Shown: positions 36,953-46,817, numbered from the stretch's first letter. The stretch: DNA of 64,000 bases from Chitinophaga caeni (GCF_002557795.1 NZ_CP023777.1:3915001-3979000); one strand, 5' to 3'. Notes: generated by a model not told the origin, from the sequence alone. Numbers and translations are program-made.

Positions 36953-38239
36953 TTAGCTTTCTATACCTTCTGCTTCCCCCGCAATTTTTAATCGTATGGA
37001 TTTTTTATGTTTTTTCTTTCTCCTGCCCCACCAAATATAAAAGCCGGTTACAGGTAGCGATGCACAAACGAGACTCGCGAAAAAAGCAATGATCTTACCG
37101 GTTAACCCTGCTATTGCGCCCACGTGAATATCATAATTCATGCGGCTTAACTTATCCGCAAAACCGGATTCCTGGTAACTCCTTTTGTAAATCCCGCCTC
37201 CTACTAACTCTTGTAATGAATATTGATCAAAAAAGCGGATATCTCGTTTATAATAGGTATCGCCCGAGGGATTATAGTAAACCGTAATAGGTTCTTTTGC
37301 CGTTGACGGGTACGTGATCTGTATATTTCCTTCATCCATCACACCTTTGCTTCCATGGTATTCTTTCATCAAGCGCAGGTAAATCCTGTCTTGCGGGGAG
37401 CGGGCACCCGGTTCCCCTACTTTAGCACTTGCCAATAATGTAGTATCAGAGCCGGGTACAGTATACTTTTCGTATCGTTGTCCGCCGGAAGTTACAAAGT
37501 AAGCGGAGCTTTCAAACCATTCAAAGCCCCAAACAAGGCCGGTCAGCGCTAATATCAACCCAATCAGCAGGACATAAAAGCCCAAAACATTATGCAAATC
37601 ATAATTCAAGCGTTTGAAGTTAGCTTTCCAACGAACTTTGAAACTCTTATCCCTATTGGTCTTATTCCATTTTTTCGGCCACCACATTATTAAACCGGTA
37701 ATCATTAAAACAACGAAGACCAATATGGACCAAGCTACCAGTGGTTGGCCAATTTTAGGTGGTAAAAACAAATAATAATGTCCGGATAGCACAATCCTGA
37801 AGAAATCCTTGCTGAGTACCTTTTCTTTTAAGATTTTACCACTATACGGATTCATATAGATCATCGTAAAACCTTGCTTTGGGTCATTATAAGCTACTAC
37901 GGCAGCTTGCCCCGGATCTCCGAATTGTACTCCGTATAAGCTCACGGTAGCTGTATCAGAATGATATTTATATTTCCGGGCTAAAGGTTCGATCTGTGAA
38001 GGCAATAAGAATGGCTGATCTTGCGGCGATACGTATTGATACGGTTCCGTAACATTCCTGATCTCCCGCTCGAATGCGTATAAACAACCCGTGATGCTCA
38101 CCACGAAAACCACGATACCGCTAATTAAACCCAACCATAAGTGTAGCCAGTCATTAATCTTCCGGAATAATGACTTCCCTTTCTTTTTCCGTGGATTTTG
38201 GATTTTATGCGTTCCCTTCCTCAGTGTGAACAATTTCAT
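36953..38239 (-). CDS. PepSY-associated membrane protein, possible ferric-siderophore reductase
   Basis: A 428-residue PepSY_TM family protein with four membrane spans: one near residues 36-56, one near 167-187, one near 217-240 and one near 390-410. Large periplasmic segments lie between the first and second and between the third and fourth. RKINDWLHLWLGLISGIVVF and LNYDLHNVLGFYVLLIGLILA are the diagnostic His-containing spans, and DIHVGAIAGLTGKIIAFFASL the C-terminal one. Related proteins (PiuB, FpvG, FegB-like) reduce or process ferric siderophores at the inner membrane, often beside TonB receptors. No receptor is adjacent here, but an iron/heme island begins about 6 kb downstream. The N-terminus is strongly basic, as expected for cytoplasmic orientation. 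Confidence 0.82.
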   Translation of the reverse strand: MKLFTLRKGTHKIQNPRKKKGKSLFRKINDWLHLWLGLISGIVVFVVSITGCLYAFEREIRNVTEPYQYVSPQDQPFLLPSQIEPLARKYKYHSDTATVSLYGVQFGDPGQAAVVAYNDPKQGFTMIYMNPYSGKILKEKVLSKDFFRIVLSGHYYLFLPPKIGQPLVAWSILVFVVLMITGLIMWWPKKWNKTNRDKSFKVRWKANFKRLNYDLHNVLGFYVLLIGLILALTGLVWGFEWFESSAYFVTSGGQRYEKYTVPGSDTTLLASAKVGEPGARSPQDRIYLRLMKEYHGSKGVMDEGNIQITYPSTAKEPITVYYNPSGDTYYKRDIRFFDQYSLQELVGGGIYKRSYQESGFADKLSRMNYDIHVGAIAGLTGKIIAFFASLVCASLPVTGFYIWWGRRKKKHKKSIRLKIAGEAEGIES

Positions 38240-38489
38240 ATGGCTGCTTCCTTAGATCTTTGACAAAAAACCTGGCAACAAAATATTTTACCCGGTTCCA
38301 GCCTTCCCATATTATAAAATATTTTCAAATATTGTGACCCGACAAACAGGATTCAAAGTTATTGGCCCACGATTATTTAGCGATCTCCTATCGGGAATTT
38401 CGTTTACGCAAAACGGAAAAATGATTTTTTCTTAAATTATAATCAATTTCTATGGCAAATTGTTATTAAATGGCATTCAAACCTGTATT

Positions 38490-39563
38490 ATGTCTTTATT
38501 ATTCAGTGAATTAACCATTAAAGAAGTTACTTTTCGAAACCGGATCGCGGTTTCACCGATGTGCATGTATTCTGCCAAAGAAGGATATGCCAACCAATGG
38601 CACTTGGTACACTTGGGAAGCAGGGCTGTTGGCGGCGCCGGGCTCGTAATATTCGAGGCGACCGCCGTCTCCCCGGAAGGGCGCATTTCCATCGGTGACC
38701 TGGGGATTTGGGATGATGATCATATCGAAGATTTACAGGAGATCGTAACATTCATCCATGAACAGGGAGCCGTAGCGGGTATCCAGTTGGCCCATGCCGG
38801 CAGAAAAGGTGGCTTTGACATCCCGTTTAACGGGCCGAAAATATTGGATCTAAAAGATGGTGGCTGGCAAACCGTTGCGCCGAGTCCCTTACCTTTTAAC
38901 GATCATACGAGTAAACCCAAGGCGCTGGATATAACCGGGATCAAAAAAATAAAAGATGATTTTGCCGCGGCGACCAAACGGGCAATGGCGGCAGGTTTTA
39001 AGGTCATAGAAATCCATGCCGCGCATGGTTACCTATTACATGAATTTCTCTCTCCCCTTTCTAATATCCGGAACGATGAATATGGCGGCAACTTGGAAAA
39101 CAGGTGCCGTTTACTTCTGGAGATCGTGGAGGCGGTAAGAACTGAATGGCCTAGTTATTACCCCTTATTTGTTAGGATTTCAGCTACCGATTGGGTAGAT
39201 GAAGGTTGGAGCATCGCGGATTCCATCTACTTGTCACGACAATTGAAAAATGCCGGTGTAGATTTGATCGATGTTTCTTCTGGCGCCAATGTTCCGAATG
39301 CAAAAATTCCTATTGAGCCACTTTACCAAGTTCCATTGGCAGCAGCTATCAAGGAGAAAACGGGGATACTTACCGGCGCGGTAGGGTTGATTACTACCCC
39401 GGCTGAAGCAGAAAGTATTATAGTTGAAGGCAAAGCCGATATGGTTATGTTGGCCAGGCAATTACTGCGAGATCCGTACTTCCCATTAAGGGCGGCTGCC
39501 GTGTTGGGAGCGGATGTTAAGTGGCCGGTGCAGTATGAGAGGGCTGCTATACATAGGGGTTGA
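38490..39563 (+). CDS. NADH:flavin oxidoreductase, old yellow enzyme (YqjM type)
   Basis: A 357-residue OYE-family flavoprotein of the YqjM subclass. SPMCMYSAKEGYANQWHLVHLGSRAVGGAGLV carries the Cys and Tyr typical of YqjM. The substrate-binding His pair with Tyr lies in HAAHGYLLHEFLSPLSN. FMN-binding segments are AGAVGLIT-like (LTGAVGLIT) and MVMLARQLLRDPYFPLRAA near the C-terminus. It uses NAD(P)H to reduce activated alkenes or electrophiles, often in redox stress. The frame is open from a TTG at 38460, but the ATG at 38490 (MSLLFSEL) fits the family start. It stands alone. Confidence 0.92.
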   Translation: MSLLFSELTIKEVTFRNRIAVSPMCMYSAKEGYANQWHLVHLGSRAVGGAGLVIFEATAVSPEGRISIGDLGIWDDDHIEDLQEIVTFIHEQGAVAGIQLAHAGRKGGFDIPFNGPKILDLKDGGWQTVAPSPLPFNDHTSKPKALDITGIKKIKDDFAAATKRAMAAGFKVIEIHAAHGYLLHEFLSPLSNIRNDEYGGNLENRCRLLLEIVEAVRTEWPSYYPLFVRISATDWVDEGWSIADSIYLSRQLKNAGVDLIDVSSGANVPNAKIPIEPLYQVPLAAAIKEKTGILTGAVGLITTPAEAESIIVEGKADMVMLARQLLRDPYFPLRAAAVLGADVKWPVQYERAAIHRG

Positions 39564-39787
39564 GGGGGATATGAGGGTTAATTTCGTTGAAGTCTTATCT
39601 CGATATTCCTCCTTTCTTACAACACTTTTAACCCTACAAAAAACTGTTTTGGTTATTCATTATACACCGACAAAATTGAGCTAAGAAAATCCTGCTCTTG
39701 TCAAGAGCAACTTTTGTCATTAGCTAATTTAAGCCTAAGCCCTTCGCTAAGTTTCGTAGCTCATGATTTTAAACATTCCTTCCCAGT

Positions 39788-41341
39788 TTAATATTCTATT
39801 GTCGTTTCTACTTGTTGTTTCAGTTGTCTTGATATAATAAGACCAATGAAAAAACCGCTAAGAAGCCCGCCAATATGAGCTGCATTGTCAATACCACCCG
39901 TAAATCCCATAAGTAAGTTAACACCGACAAATACAAGGGTACTTGTTACAAATGCTTTTCCCATACCTGGTGGAAATATTTTCAAAAGTAAGCACGCTAA
40001 AAATAAACCATAAAGCCCGAATATAGCCCCAGAAGCGCCAACGCTTATAGTTGCATCGTACCACCAAATACTTGCAACGCTGGCTAAAAGCCCTGTTATC
40101 AAGTATACCAAAGCATATTTCATTTTGCCTAAAAGTGGTTCTAGAAAAATGCCAACAAACATAAGCCCGTACATATTCGCTAAAATGTGCATTAATCCAC
40201 CATGAAGGAATATACTTGTTAATAAACGCCACCATTGGCCACCGGTTGTTAATGGCCCAAAATTAGCCCCCCAATTTAATAAGTCAGAACCTTTGAATGA
40301 CACCAAACCTAGTCCAGCGAAAACCATAAGGGTATAAACCAAAAGATTCAAAATAATAATGATTGGCGTTATATAATATCCCGGCTTGGGGATAAAAAAT
40401 TCAAGTGTATCCTTTATAGTAGTATCCTTAGCAATTCTCCCGCTTTTGAATTTTTTCAATTCTCTCTCTTCAAATTTTGAGAATAGTAAAAAGATGAAAT
40501 ATGCTAAAAAACCAATTCCTAATGTTCCAAAAACCCAAGGAAGTTTACTCCCGTTTCTTGCTTCAAAAGGCTCTGCTTTTGCTTCAAAAATGATATTATC
40601 ATCGATTGAGCCTTGCCTTATTTTTTTTAAAGCATTATTAAATTCATCATGGTCATCTGTATTCCCGATTACTTCCAAGTAAGTGAATTTTCCAAAGTCA
40701 GTTTCGTTAAATTTCTTTTGCGATTCTTCTGCAAATACCCTGTATTCTTCGTCCTTTTCCTGGTCTGAAAGACTATTACCAATTTTTTTATAATATTTTT
40801 TGCCTAGCCAAAATTTGTTATCGAATTTCGCTGTATCACTTTCGCTTTCCAAAATAGGCATTATAATATAGATGAGTAAATTAAAATCTTCGTTGTGTCT
40901 ACCAGTCACGGAAGCGGTACTTTGAACAGCGATATGTTGCTTATCGACGTAATAATCTTTTAGGGAATAATATTTTGTTCTACTATGTTTTGAAATTTGA
41001 GCTATATTGTCTAGCGGGGTTATTTTTCCGGTAGCGGTAACTAAATACCCTTGTGCGATTATTGTCGGAAATGCGATGGCCAGGGAAGCTAATAATTGAT
41101 AAAAGAATGAACCGTTGTCATTATTGAAATGTAACAATTTTATTCTTGGCCTTAACCAAATCAAAATTGGTATCCAAGGAAGTCCAAATGGCAACCAGAA
41201 GCTTACAATTTCCTCTTTGATTGGTATTCCTCCCTTGATAAATAACACCCAATGTAATAATGTATAGGTCAAAATAAAACCGGTGGCTATTAGTACAAAT
41301 GGTTTGTAAATTAGTCGCAGTTTGTCGGCAAGTAAATGCAT
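39788..41341 (-). CDS. Rhomboid intramembrane serine protease with long N-terminal extension
   Basis: A 517-residue protein. The rhomboid domain occupies about residues 325-505, with nucleophile S437 in GASGAIFG, base H489 in AHIGGLLSG and an HGGLMHILANMYGL motif in the second core helix. About 320 residues precede it: two membrane spans near 15-35 and 45-65, another near 85-105, then a charged extramembrane segment of about 150 residues and a span near 272-292. Rhomboids cleave membrane proteins within the bilayer. The substrate is unknown. By eye the gene is richer in A and T than its neighbours, with different codon habits, which could indicate acquisition. Confidence 0.9.
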   Translation of the reverse strand: MHLLADKLRLIYKPFVLIATGFILTYTLLHWVLFIKGGIPIKEEIVSFWLPFGLPWIPILIWLRPRIKLLHFNNDNGSFFYQLLASLAIAFPTIIAQGYLVTATGKITPLDNIAQISKHSRTKYYSLKDYYVDKQHIAVQSTASVTGRHNEDFNLLIYIIMPILESESDTAKFDNKFWLGKKYYKKIGNSLSDQEKDEEYRVFAEESQKKFNETDFGKFTYLEVIGNTDDHDEFNNALKKIRQGSIDDNIIFEAKAEPFEARNGSKLPWVFGTLGIGFLAYFIFLLFSKFEERELKKFKSGRIAKDTTIKDTLEFFIPKPGYYITPIIIILNLLVYTLMVFAGLGLVSFKGSDLLNWGANFGPLTTGGQWWRLLTSIFLHGGLMHILANMYGLMFVGIFLEPLLGKMKYALVYLITGLLASVASIWWYDATISVGASGAIFGLYGLFLACLLLKIFPPGMGKAFVTSTLVFVGVNLLMGFTGGIDNAAHIGGLLSGFFIGLIISRQLKQQVETTIEY

Positions 41342-41790
41342 GATTACCCTATAATAATTTTTATTATTGTGTTACCCTAAAATGGTACTTGAAGTTAAAT
41401 ATTTGTAGGTATGATCACAGTAAAATAAGTTATTTCAAAGTGTCGCCGCTTTCAATTTTACTTATCAACCTATTCAAGTCATAGTGTGCCATCATTATAA
41501 TAAAAGGCAACCCTTAAATATACACCTTAATTATCCGAATACAAGGGTATTAGCACTTATCCCCCCCCTTAAAAACAAACAGCTATCTTTCATAGCCCCC
41601 CAATAGACTTTACCTGGTTCTACGCATAAAAAATCCGTACAATGATCGAGGGCTTGTCTTCCCCGGGGATTCTAAATACGAAATCTAGAAACTGTTAATT
41701 TCACCCCTACATGACATCCATCATGATACATCCCAAAAACTCTGACGAACTTTAACGTAGCATTTTGCATCTTAAACCTTTACATCCCTA
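41342..41790. other. Divergent intergenic region without recognised features
   Basis: About 450 bp between the rhomboid gene and the FAD monooxygenase. It contains C-runs (near 41562 and 41600) but no open frame with coding character, no strong promoter pair and no long hairpin. Confidence 0.5.
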
Positions 41791-42951
41791 ATGAAAAGCG
41801 GAATTATTATCGGTGGCGGAATAGGAGGACTAACCACTGCCATAGCTTTACAACAGAAAGGCATAAACGTAAAAGTATACGAGAGAGCTCCGCGATTGCA
41901 GGCTGCCGGGGCTGGTATCAGTCTCGCTAGTAACGCGATCCATGTTTATGCGCTCCTCGGGATCGAGCAGTCTATAATTAGCGGTGGATTCCCGATTCAT
42001 AGCGCAACTATTAAAGATGAGAAGGACAACACCCTAACTTCCTTGGGTTATGCGAAACTACTAGAGCAGTTTCATTATCCCGCAATTGCCATTCACCGGG
42101 CAGTATTGCAGCAAAAATTGTTGGAACATCTTGCCATTCAAGATATCCAAACCGGTAAATGTTTTAAAACGTTTCATCAAACCGGAAACGAAGTTAGCGT
42201 AACTTTCGAAGACGGCAGCGCCGCTGCTGCCGATTTTGTCATATTTGCAGATGGTATAAAATCTGCCGGCCGCGGAATTATTCAACCCGGTATTCATCCG
42301 CGTTTCGGCGGGCAAACCTGTTGGCGCTTCGTCGTTCCTCACGGCGATACATCAACCGACCGATCAAGGGTGGTCGAAATATGGGGCGATGAAAAAGGCA
42401 AACGGGCAGGCTTCGCACCTCTGAACGGAGCAGATATTTACGGTTATATCACTTTATATAAAAAGGATGAAGCCCAATTTAAGAATGGCTTCCAAAAAGA
42501 TAAATTGCTGGAAATCTGTAAAAACTTCCCGGAATTTTTTAAAGAATTGATCGCGGCAACTCCCGAAGAAAGATTCTTCAAAGATGATCTATGCGACGTA
42601 AAGCCATTCCGTGGCTGGAGTAAAGGGAATGCGGCACTGTTGGGCGATGCCGCTCATGCCACCATGCCCAACTTAGGGCAGGGCGCTTGCCAAGCCATTG
42701 AAGATGCTTACGTATTAGCGCATTATTTAAGTACAGAAAGTTCTATTACTACAGCATTCAATAAATACGAAAAGATACGTTATCAACGGACTAAATTCAT
42801 CACGGATACATCTTGGTTCATAAACCAATTGACCAACCAACCTTCGCTTGTAAAGAAAATTTTATTCCTCGGCATGAAGCTTGATTTTAGCGGGCAGGTA
42901 GATAGAAAATTGATGAAGATGTTATCGATGAAATACCTGGATCAACTATAA
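41791..42951 (+). CDS. FAD-dependent aromatic monooxygenase-like oxidoreductase
   Basis: A 386-residue group A flavoprotein monooxygenase. It has the N-terminal FAD dinucleotide motif IIGGGIGGLTTAIALQ, the middle DG motif (VIFADGIKSAGR) and the ribose-binding GD motif LLGDAAHATMPNLGQGACQAIEDA. Family members hydroxylate aromatic or enolic substrates using NAD(P)H and O2. Related enzymes such as TetX inactivate antibiotics, but the substrate here cannot be inferred. No signal peptide. It is followed within 5 bp by a small terminator. Confidence 0.9.
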   Translation: MKSGIIIGGGIGGLTTAIALQQKGINVKVYERAPRLQAAGAGISLASNAIHVYALLGIEQSIISGGFPIHSATIKDEKDNTLTSLGYAKLLEQFHYPAIAIHRAVLQQKLLEHLAIQDIQTGKCFKTFHQTGNEVSVTFEDGSAAAADFVIFADGIKSAGRGIIQPGIHPRFGGQTCWRFVVPHGDTSTDRSRVVEIWGDEKGKRAGFAPLNGADIYGYITLYKKDEAQFKNGFQKDKLLEICKNFPEFFKELIAATPEERFFKDDLCDVKPFRGWSKGNAALLGDAAHATMPNLGQGACQAIEDAYVLAHYLSTESSITTAFNKYEKIRYQRTKFITDTSWFINQLTNQPSLVKKILFLGMKLDFSGQVDRKLMKMLSMKYLDQL

Positions 42952-42955
42952 AAAA

Positions 42956-42977
42956 TGCTCCAAATGGAGCACTTTTT
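42956..42977 (+). terminator. Terminator after the FAD monooxygenase gene
   Basis: TGCTCC (42956-42961) pairs with GGAGCA (42966-42971) around an AAAT tetraloop, followed by CTTTTT. Confidence 0.75.
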
Positions 42978-43008
42978 ATTTATTTAGACCCTAAATATAA
43001 ATTTTTCA

Positions 43009-43758
43009 TTACCCTGCCAAAATACCGCCATCCAGCGCGAGAATGCTGCCATTACAATAGCTGGAATCTTCAGATGCAAAGAAAATAAATGCTTTCGCCA
43101 CTTCTTCGGGGCGGCCTAAGCGTTTTATCGGTGTACGCTCAATCCATTGCTCTTTTACATTGGCTTGCAAGTCATTCAACAGCGGTGTTTCAATGTAATA
43201 CGGGCAAATGGCATTCGCACGGATATTTTGTCCACCGTATTGTACGGCGATATTTTTCGTTAAGCCCAACACGCCATGCTTGGAGGCAGTATATGGAGCC
43301 AAACCGGGTTCTGCCAGTAAACCGGCCAAAGAAGCCAGGTTTACAATCACACCGCCGCCCTGTTTGAGGAACTGCTGCAATTCATATTTAACGCAATAAA
43401 ACTGCCCCGTTAAATTAATATCGATAATCTTCTTCCAAACCTTTTCATCCATATCATGAATCCCGGAATACGGTGCGCCGATACCTGCATTATTCAAAGC
43501 GATATCTAATCGACCGAAAGTTTTTACAGTTGTATCTATAGCAGCTTTCACACTTTCAACATCCGATACATCAATAGGAACGAATAAGGATTTACCTCCC
43601 AATGCTTTCAGTTCATTCATCGTTGCTTCATGATTAGCGCTGGGCAAATCCGCCACTACTACAGTAGCGCCTTCTTTAGCAGCTTCCAAGGCAGAAGCTT
43701 TACCGATTCCTGAATTTGCTCCAGTGATAAACACCACCTTATTTTCCAATTTTTTCAT
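43009..43758 (-). CDS. Short-chain dehydrogenase/reductase
   Basis: A 249-residue classical SDR. The cofactor motif is TGANSGIGKAS, VADL follows the second strand (favouring NAD(H)), NNAG is at the fourth strand, and the catalytic YTASKHG lies after the Ser in NLASLAG. The C-terminal SSYCNGSILALDGGILAG is typical. The substrate is unknown. A minus-strand TAATTTTG -7-like element lies at 43807-43800, 41 bp upstream of the ATG. Confidence 0.93.
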   Translation of the reverse strand: MKKLENKVVFITGANSGIGKASALEAAKEGATVVVADLPSANHEATMNELKALGGKSLFVPIDVSDVESVKAAIDTTVKTFGRLDIALNNAGIGAPYSGIHDMDEKVWKKIIDINLTGQFYCVKYELQQFLKQGGGVIVNLASLAGLLAEPGLAPYTASKHGVLGLTKNIAVQYGGQNIRANAICPYYIETPLLNDLQANVKEQWIERTPIKRLGRPEEVAKAFIFFASEDSSYCNGSILALDGGILAG

Positions 43759-44172
43759 AATAACATTTTTAGTGATTAAAAAAATGTGTTTAACGATTGC
43801 AAAATTACATTCATCCCTATTTTAGTATCATGATAACTCTCAAAATCACACATGATCCTAATCAATTCGAGATGCGTTCTATCTCAACAATGCCATGCAG
43901 AATTTGTTGAATGGAAAACTGGAATTGTTTACCAGTTAACACTGGAGCATACAAAAATACCGCGCCTGGAAAGGAGCGGCAGTTCTTAACTTAAAAGTAT
44001 GATAAATGAACAAATGTATGCGTCGAGATTTTACAACCATTGATTAAACAATAATATTGGCTGATTGTTGCAAGATTTTTGAAATATTACCGGGAAATTA
44101 AATATCCCGGCCAAATGACCGGGCATTATTATAGCAATCACTATCGTCAAATAGTTATAATATAATATTGAA
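43759..44172. other. Intergenic interval between the SDR gene and the lipoprotein cluster
   Basis: About 410 bp. Apart from the SDR -7-like element, overlapping GC-rich inverted repeats near 44087-44125 (CCGGGA/TCCCGG, then CCGGG) lie within 90 bp of the last lipoprotein stop and may end that transcript. No coding frame is convincing. Confidence 0.45.
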
Positions 44173-44886
44173 TTACAATGTTTTATACCTGAAGTGGTAA
44201 TAAGGAAATGCCCCACCGGTAACCGCATCCTCGTAGATAGATTGAATATCGAAGGCTACTATAACGCTACCGTTTTTATATAATAACACGCGTCCACTTA
44301 CAGGAAGTACCAGGTGCCCGGCGCTCCAGTAATAGTCGTACCAACCTTTTCCATTGGCCAGGGCAGATACAGCGGAGGGAACGCCCGTACCGATAACGCT
44401 ATTCATGCCGATGGTATTGGCATCCGGTACGTTGGCGGTAGCCCAATCGGCAGCCACAACAGAAGAGAATAACTTATCGATATATTTCAATGAATCGGTA
44501 CTGGTGATATCACCCGTGGCAATACCGGTAAACTTGATCTCGTAATTAGCAGGAGAACCGGCTTCATTTACGGAGAAACGCCAGTAAAAATTCCCATCTG
44601 CCGGTTGACCGGGATCTGTCGAATAGGCTTGTTTAAAATTTTCCACCGTATACACGCTGCCGTCCAGGCTAATGGTACCGGAGGTAACACCGGGACCGCT
44701 GATATCTTCCGTAGTTCCATCAGCAATGACGGCCAAAGGAGATACCAGGGATTTACCAGCCACGAGGCTCGCTTCCGCAGCAGGGCTAACAATATCATTA
44801 TTCTTAGAGCAAGCTGTTATAAACACCATGCCCGCACCAACTGCAAACAATGAAAGTTTGGGTAAACTGTTAAACAAATTTTTCAT
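44173..44886 (-). CDS. HmuY-like outer-membrane lipoprotein (divergent, third copy)
   Basis: A 237-residue lipoprotein with lipobox FITAC and following SKNND. The C-terminal part (GWYDYYWSAGHLVLPVSGRVLLYKNGSVIVAF...FPYYHFRYKTL) lines up by eye with the corresponding end of the two clear HmuY proteins at 46818 and 47625, including the W-Y-Y motif and the final aromatic strand. HmuY proteins bind heme at the cell surface and pass it to a TonB receptor. This copy is divergent, so ligand binding is uncertain. The frame opens with a TTG at 44892, but the ATG at 44886 gives a proper signal peptide. It is the last gene of the lipoprotein run. Confidence 0.6.
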   Translation of the reverse strand: MKNLFNSLPKLSLFAVGAGMVFITACSKNNDIVSPAAEASLVAGKSLVSPLAVIADGTTEDISGPGVTSGTISLDGSVYTVENFKQAYSTDPGQPADGNFYWRFSVNEAGSPANYEIKFTGIATGDITSTDSLKYIDKLFSSVVAADWATANVPDANTIGMNSVIGTGVPSAVSALANGKGWYDYYWSAGHLVLPVSGRVLLYKNGSVIVAFDIQSIYEDAVTGGAFPYYHFRYKTL

Positions 44887-44962
44887 GATCAAAATAGGGT
44901 TTTAATGTAAAAAATAATAGTTGGTACGTACAAACCCGGTAGATTGCTACAATTATGTTGAA

Positions 44963-46018
44963 TTATTCTACTGTAAAACTCGTGTTGCCATCGATATTTA
45001 CGTATACCTTGTTCGAGCCGGACCAAGACCAGTTCCCGATGAAATCGCTCGTGCGTAACTGGATAAATATACCGTCGGTATCCCAACCACCCAACTCGTA
45101 AGTCCCCGCCGGAAAATTATCGGGTACCTTATAAGTCACGGATGTTTCGGTAAAGTTTTCCAACGTAAAAGTCCCGATTTCCTGCTCATTCCAATTCGCA
45201 TCATATCCAAATAAACGGGCCTCCTTCATGTCAAAGAAACCGGAACCGGAGAAAGTAATCGTCTCCCCTCTTTTTACGGTAATAGGCTCCGTGATATTAT
45301 CTGCTTTAGGTTTGGCAGAACCGGGATACAAGATGCCGAATATGGCGTTAGAGCTTAGATAAGATACCGTTCCGCTTTCAATCTTCAACGCGTAAGCACC
45401 CTCTTTATATGCCGGGTCATTTGGCACTTTCAATTGCACGAAGCGCGAACCGCCTTGTTCCGTAAAATCCCAGGGCAACGAAAGGGCATCTCCAGCTTCA
45501 TTTTGAAGCCAGAATTTTGTAACGGTCGTATCCTCTATAATATACTTAAGGATGGTATATAACTGGATATTAACGGCACCGCCTTTAGTCGTTGAAAAAC
45601 CGTTTAGTTCGTATAACTCTATTCCCGGTTGGTTAACAACCAACTTCAAGTAGTAAGTTTTATATTCGTTATTGGCAGCCACTACTTTGAAAGCTGTTCC
45701 GGTTTTTAACGCAATTTTTGTCCCCGCGCCGGGCTCAACTACCGCATCTTCGGAAACTTCGATTTCCGTGCTGACGGAATCGGGTATTGCCAGGTAACTG
45801 GGCCAATATACCACGATCGAATCTCCTTGAACAGAACCTTGCAAACTTTCTCCACCGGGGGCTACCACGCTGAAGCCCAGTATCCTGTTTAATGAAGACG
45901 GCGCGTAAACTGTCTCTTTCTTACAACTACTTGATACAACAAGTATCAAGCATAATAGTCCCAATGGAATTGATAAATATGTATATGCTGATTGCTTCAT
46001 GCTACTGGGTCTTAACAT
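44963..46018 (-). CDS. Lipoprotein with DUF5018-like and IPT/TIG-like domains
   Basis: A 351-residue lipoprotein (lipobox VSSSC, then KKE). Residues about 40-130 resemble the DUF5018 type beta-domain seen in many Bacteroidota surface lipoproteins (ILGFSVVAPGG...IEVSEDAVVEPGAGTKI). A second beta-domain of similar character follows, and an IPT/TIG-like Ig fold spans about 240-320 (ITVKRGETITFSGSGFFD...YKVPDNFPAGTYELG). A surface-binding role is inferred; no ligand is known. Its ATG overlaps the upstream gene's TAA by one base (TAATG), so translation is coupled. A later ATG (codon 7) is possible. Confidence 0.65.
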   Translation of the reverse strand: MLRPSSMKQSAYTYLSIPLGLLCLILVVSSSCKKETVYAPSSLNRILGFSVVAPGGESLQGSVQGDSIVVYWPSYLAIPDSVSTEIEVSEDAVVEPGAGTKIALKTGTAFKVVAANNEYKTYYLKLVVNQPGIELYELNGFSTTKGGAVNIQLYTILKYIIEDTTVTKFWLQNEAGDALSLPWDFTEQGGSRFVQLKVPNDPAYKEGAYALKIESGTVSYLSSNAIFGILYPGSAKPKADNITEPITVKRGETITFSGSGFFDMKEARLFGYDANWNEQEIGTFTLENFTETSVTYKVPDNFPAGTYELGGWDTDGIFIQLRTSDFIGNWSWSGSNKVYVNIDGNTSFTVE

Positions 46019-46785
46019 TAATTTTTGAGAACATCAATTTGAATAGGATTTTGCATGGTTACGACCTGCGCGTAATTATAAACCCTGATTTTATATAGGC
46101 CAGTTGCCGTTAACCAATCAAATACGGGATCAATTTCTTGTCCGGGCGCATTAAAGTAGGTAAGGTTCACCCCTATCTTCCTGATATTGGTCGTGTTCAT
46201 GATAGAAATACCGAGCGGCGTTGATTCCTGCCCTGCTTCATTAACCAATACCACTTTCATCAACTCGTAATTAGAAACGAACCCGATGCCGTTGATATTG
46301 AAATTTAATGTTGCGAAAATGTTCTTAAGGTTTAATGTATAAAGCTGCGGCGCTTCGGCATTGGGACTGATCTCTTCTAAAACCAAGGGTTCCTGCTGCA
46401 CTATAATTACCAGTTTATATCTGCGCGTAGATTCTTCCTTAGCTTGCACATGGTAATATACTGTTGTGTCGCCTTGTATCACTGCCATCAGATCTTCAAT
46501 TAATAAATTGCCTTCTTCCAAAACAGCGCCCTCGCTAACTGATATTTCAGCTTGCAAAGAAGTGAGTTGTCTATAAGAAGGCAAATAAACTGTTACGGTG
46601 CTATCCTGGTCATTGATCGCACCAATGATCGGGTCACCTTGTACATTTACAACCTGGTAAGAAGTCATACGGTTCTGTTCTTCCAAGGGTGCGGGGATCG
46701 TTTCCGTTTTCTTACATGCCGTAAAAAACGAAGCGCTAGCGAAAATTATAAGACCAAGAGATAACTTAGTAAAATAGGTCTTCAT
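46018..46785 (-). CDS. DUF5018-like surface lipoprotein
   Basis: A 255-residue lipoprotein (lipobox FFTAC, then KKTE). Its first 130 residues show the same pattern as the downstream neighbour: MTSYQVVNVQGDPIIGAINDQ, VTVYLPSYRQLTSLQAEISVSEGAVLEEG, then YKLVIIVQQ. It lacks the C-terminal IPT/TIG-like domain of that neighbour. The two are probably ancient paralogues. It lies 32 bp after a HmuY gene and is coupled by TAATG to the next gene, so it is part of the same operon. Its partner or ligand is unknown. Confidence 0.62.
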   Translation of the reverse strand: MKTYFTKLSLGLIIFASASFFTACKKTETIPAPLEEQNRMTSYQVVNVQGDPIIGAINDQDSTVTVYLPSYRQLTSLQAEISVSEGAVLEEGNLLIEDLMAVIQGDTTVYYHVQAKEESTRRYKLVIIVQQEPLVLEEISPNAEAPQLYTLNLKNIFATLNFNINGIGFVSNYELMKVVLVNEAGQESTPLGISIMNTTNIRKIGVNLTYFNAPGQEIDPVFDWLTATGLYKIRVYNYAQVVTMQNPIQIDVLKN

Positions 46786-46817
46786 GAATGTCTAATTTTT
46801 ATTTTAATGCAGATTGA

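Noticed and set aside
39692..39708. GCTCTTG/CAAGAGC inverted repeat downstream of the flavin oxidoreductase
   Set aside because: Only one base separates the arms, so a hairpin cannot form with the full stem; no T-run follows.
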